From the NCBI GenBank assembly GCA_910577765.1, contig CAJTOV010000007.1:1-60675 (forward strand): a stretch of DNA of 60,675 nucleotides, in the 5' to 3' direction. This document shows, in pieces, positions 59,609 through 60,675 of the stretch (positions are counted from its first letter, which is position 1; the number at the start of each line of letters is the position of its first letter). The position numbers were made by a program, and so were the translations under genes. Source of the stretch: an uncultured Lachnospiraceae bacterium (GTDB taxonomy: Bacteria > Bacillota > Clostridia > Lachnospirales > Lachnospiraceae). The notes below the pieces were generated by a model. That model did not search any database. It was not told where the DNA came from and worked only from the letters and a program-made list of their open reading frames with translations.

Positions 59609-60608
59609 TTACTGGTTGGGGAGCAGTTCAGCCAGCAGCTCTGCCTGATATGCGGAATCCCTGGCTGCCCGTTTCAAATCCTCAAACCGGTTTAAGTCAA
59701 TCAGGAGAGAATTCAGCCGGTTGATTCTGCTTTCGCCTTCCTGTCTGCCTTCCTGACGTTCTTCCTGGCGCATTGCCTGCATTGCTAAACACATGTTAAC
59801 CGTTTTTCCCTTTCTGTCAAAGTTTAATTTGGAATTGGTCCCCTTGTTCACTGAGGGTAATCGAATTGATGACAACCGCAGCTTCTGTGTCCAGTTCCTT
59901 GAAATGCGGGTCTTTATCCAGCAAATCGCCCAGTTGCTTTTTGTCACCGGAATATTTTATATAAAGCAGTACTTCCCGCAGATTGGTCTTAAATTTGTCC
60001 ATGGACGATTCGCTCAAATCTGCCGGAGCAATCAGATTGATCCGGTAATCCGGTATAAACGGAAGAAGCTCCGCCTTTACGCCAGACAGCATTCCATGAA
60101 TGCTCATGGGACCGTCCCATGGTTTCGGGCTGAACAGAATCACAAGCGTAATGACCGGAACCAGACGGTCGTCTTTGTAAAAACCGCTTAAATATTCTCC
60201 AGAAGTGGTGGTATGTGCCTTTTCGGAAGCTGCGGTATGGTCCGAAGAATCAGGCCCTCTTTTTTCTGCCCTTGCTTTGGCAGCGTCTCTGTGGGCTTTG
60301 GCCGCATTTTCTACCTGCTTTGCATATTGCATGGCATCATAAAGCATATCCCTTACAGGCATTGCATAATGGATATCGGACTGTCCCTCCAGTCCCAGGA
60401 TGACGTAGGCAGACGTCTCATCCTCCATAGCTGTCAGATATTTGAGATTATCACGGTATTTCTGGACCGGGGAGGCTGTGTGGTCCTTTCCAAAGGGCAG
60501 TACGATCTCAGTGGTATCCATGGTACGCAGTCTGGAAGGACAGATCACATTCTTCCCATCATAGAGCAGAAAATTAAATGCATCCGCAAAAATCTTTGCA
60601 TCTTTCAT
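59609..60608 (-). pseudogene. Rpn-family recombination-promoting nuclease/putative transposase, split by a +1 frameshift
   Basis: The first frame (60608 to 59817) encodes 263 residues of the PD-(D/E)XK Rpn core: ADAFNFLLYDGKNVI, LPFGKDHTASPVQKYRDNLK, SAYVILGLEGQSDIHYAMPV and PVITLVILFSPKPWDG. It stops at TGA after ...QFQIKL. One base on, DRKGKTVNMCLAMQAMRQEE begins the typical charged C-terminal tail, ending at 59609. The junction is CTT-TGA-C, the same heptamer as the prfB recoding site. GAGGG in the right inverted repeat is the only ribosome site near the ATG at 60608. Confidence 0.75.
59838..59860. repeat. 23-bp inverted repeat, left copy
   Basis: GTCCCCTTGTTCACTGAGGG plus TAA, the exact reverse complement of 60620-60642. 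It lies within the Rpn coding sequence, 16 nt before the frameshift point. Confidence 0.92.
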
Positions 60609-60619
60609 ATATTGTTTTG

Positions 60620-60642
60620 TTACCCTCAGTGAACAAGGGGAC
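60620..60642. repeat. 23-bp inverted repeat, right copy
   Basis: TTACCCTCAGTGAACAAGGG plus GAC, exact inverted partner of 59838-59860. It begins 11 nt upstream of the Rpn start codon and supplies its GAGGG ribosome site. The window ends 33 nt further on; no gene is assignable there. Confidence 0.92.
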
Positions 60643-60675
60643 ACTCGCCCCAAGTACCGTCTTTTGGCGGCTGGC

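Overview
The window looks like a chromosomal segment of a GC-rich anaerobic Firmicute of the Lachnospiraceae (Clostridium cluster XIVa, Enterocloster/Lachnoclostridium-like). The grounds are the protein families: VanR/VanS-like two-component genes, a DnaD/DnaI primosome pair, a TM1266-type regulator of iron-only hydrogenase systems, TRAP and PTS uptake, clean AGGAGG ribosome sites and a tRNA-Gly without encoded CCA. This is inference; no marker gene names the species.

Layout. 1-7.8 kb: a FadR/GntR-controlled sugar-acid locus (enolase-superfamily dehydratase, regulator, TRAP transporter DctPQM, LarA-like protein, DUF169 protein). Three promoters share one operator motif and the locus carries three copies of a palindromic repeat. 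7.8-10 kb: an Rpn-type nuclease relic and an AAA-ATPase-like/PD-(D/E)XK gene. 10.1-18.5 kb: a seven-gene operon (response regulator, histidine kinase, large exported membrane protein, ABC ATPase and permease, zinc-ribbon membrane protein, TPM-domain protein). 18.6-22.4 kb: a TAXI-type TRAP system with DUF1850, ended by a perfect 52-bp palindrome. 22.5-28.2 kb: an esterase-like hydrolase, a frameshifted SLC13/DASS permease, a split UxaA-family dehydratase and a divergent LysR regulator. 28.3-31.3 kb: HIT protein, TM1266 protein, a lower-GC cassette of two unknown proteins plus a SecB-like chaperone, a small unknown protein and tRNA-Gly(CCC). 31.4-33.1 kb: a PTS EIICB. 33.2-42.1 kb: a DeoR regulator and an eight-gene TRAP/kinase/aldolase operon ending in OtnK- and OtnC-like genes for four-carbon acid sugars. 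42.1-46.7 kb: an AT-rich accessory island with a structured RNA, a PD-(D/E)XK-like protein, two tiny membrane proteins, an IS4-family transposase and a PBECR4-like protein, bounded by inverted repeats. 46.7-59.6 kb: core genes (class A PBP, MurC, DnaD, DnaI, PRPP synthetase, signal peptidase I, YitT, cation/proton antiporter), with a DnaA-box cluster between murC and dnaD and two minisatellites. 59.6-60.7 kb: a frameshifted Rpn-family nuclease whose catalytic part is enclosed by a 23-bp inverted repeat.

How it works together. The window is rich in uptake-plus-catabolism modules for organic and sugar acids: two DctPQM systems, one TAXI system, one DASS permease and three different dehydratase or aldolase routes, each with its own local regulator. 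The least explained parts are the structured RNA and repeat architecture of the 42-46 kb island, the SecB-like three-gene cassette, two separate genes broken at a prfB-like CUU-stop +1 shift site, and the repeat-bounded Rpn cassette at the right edge.
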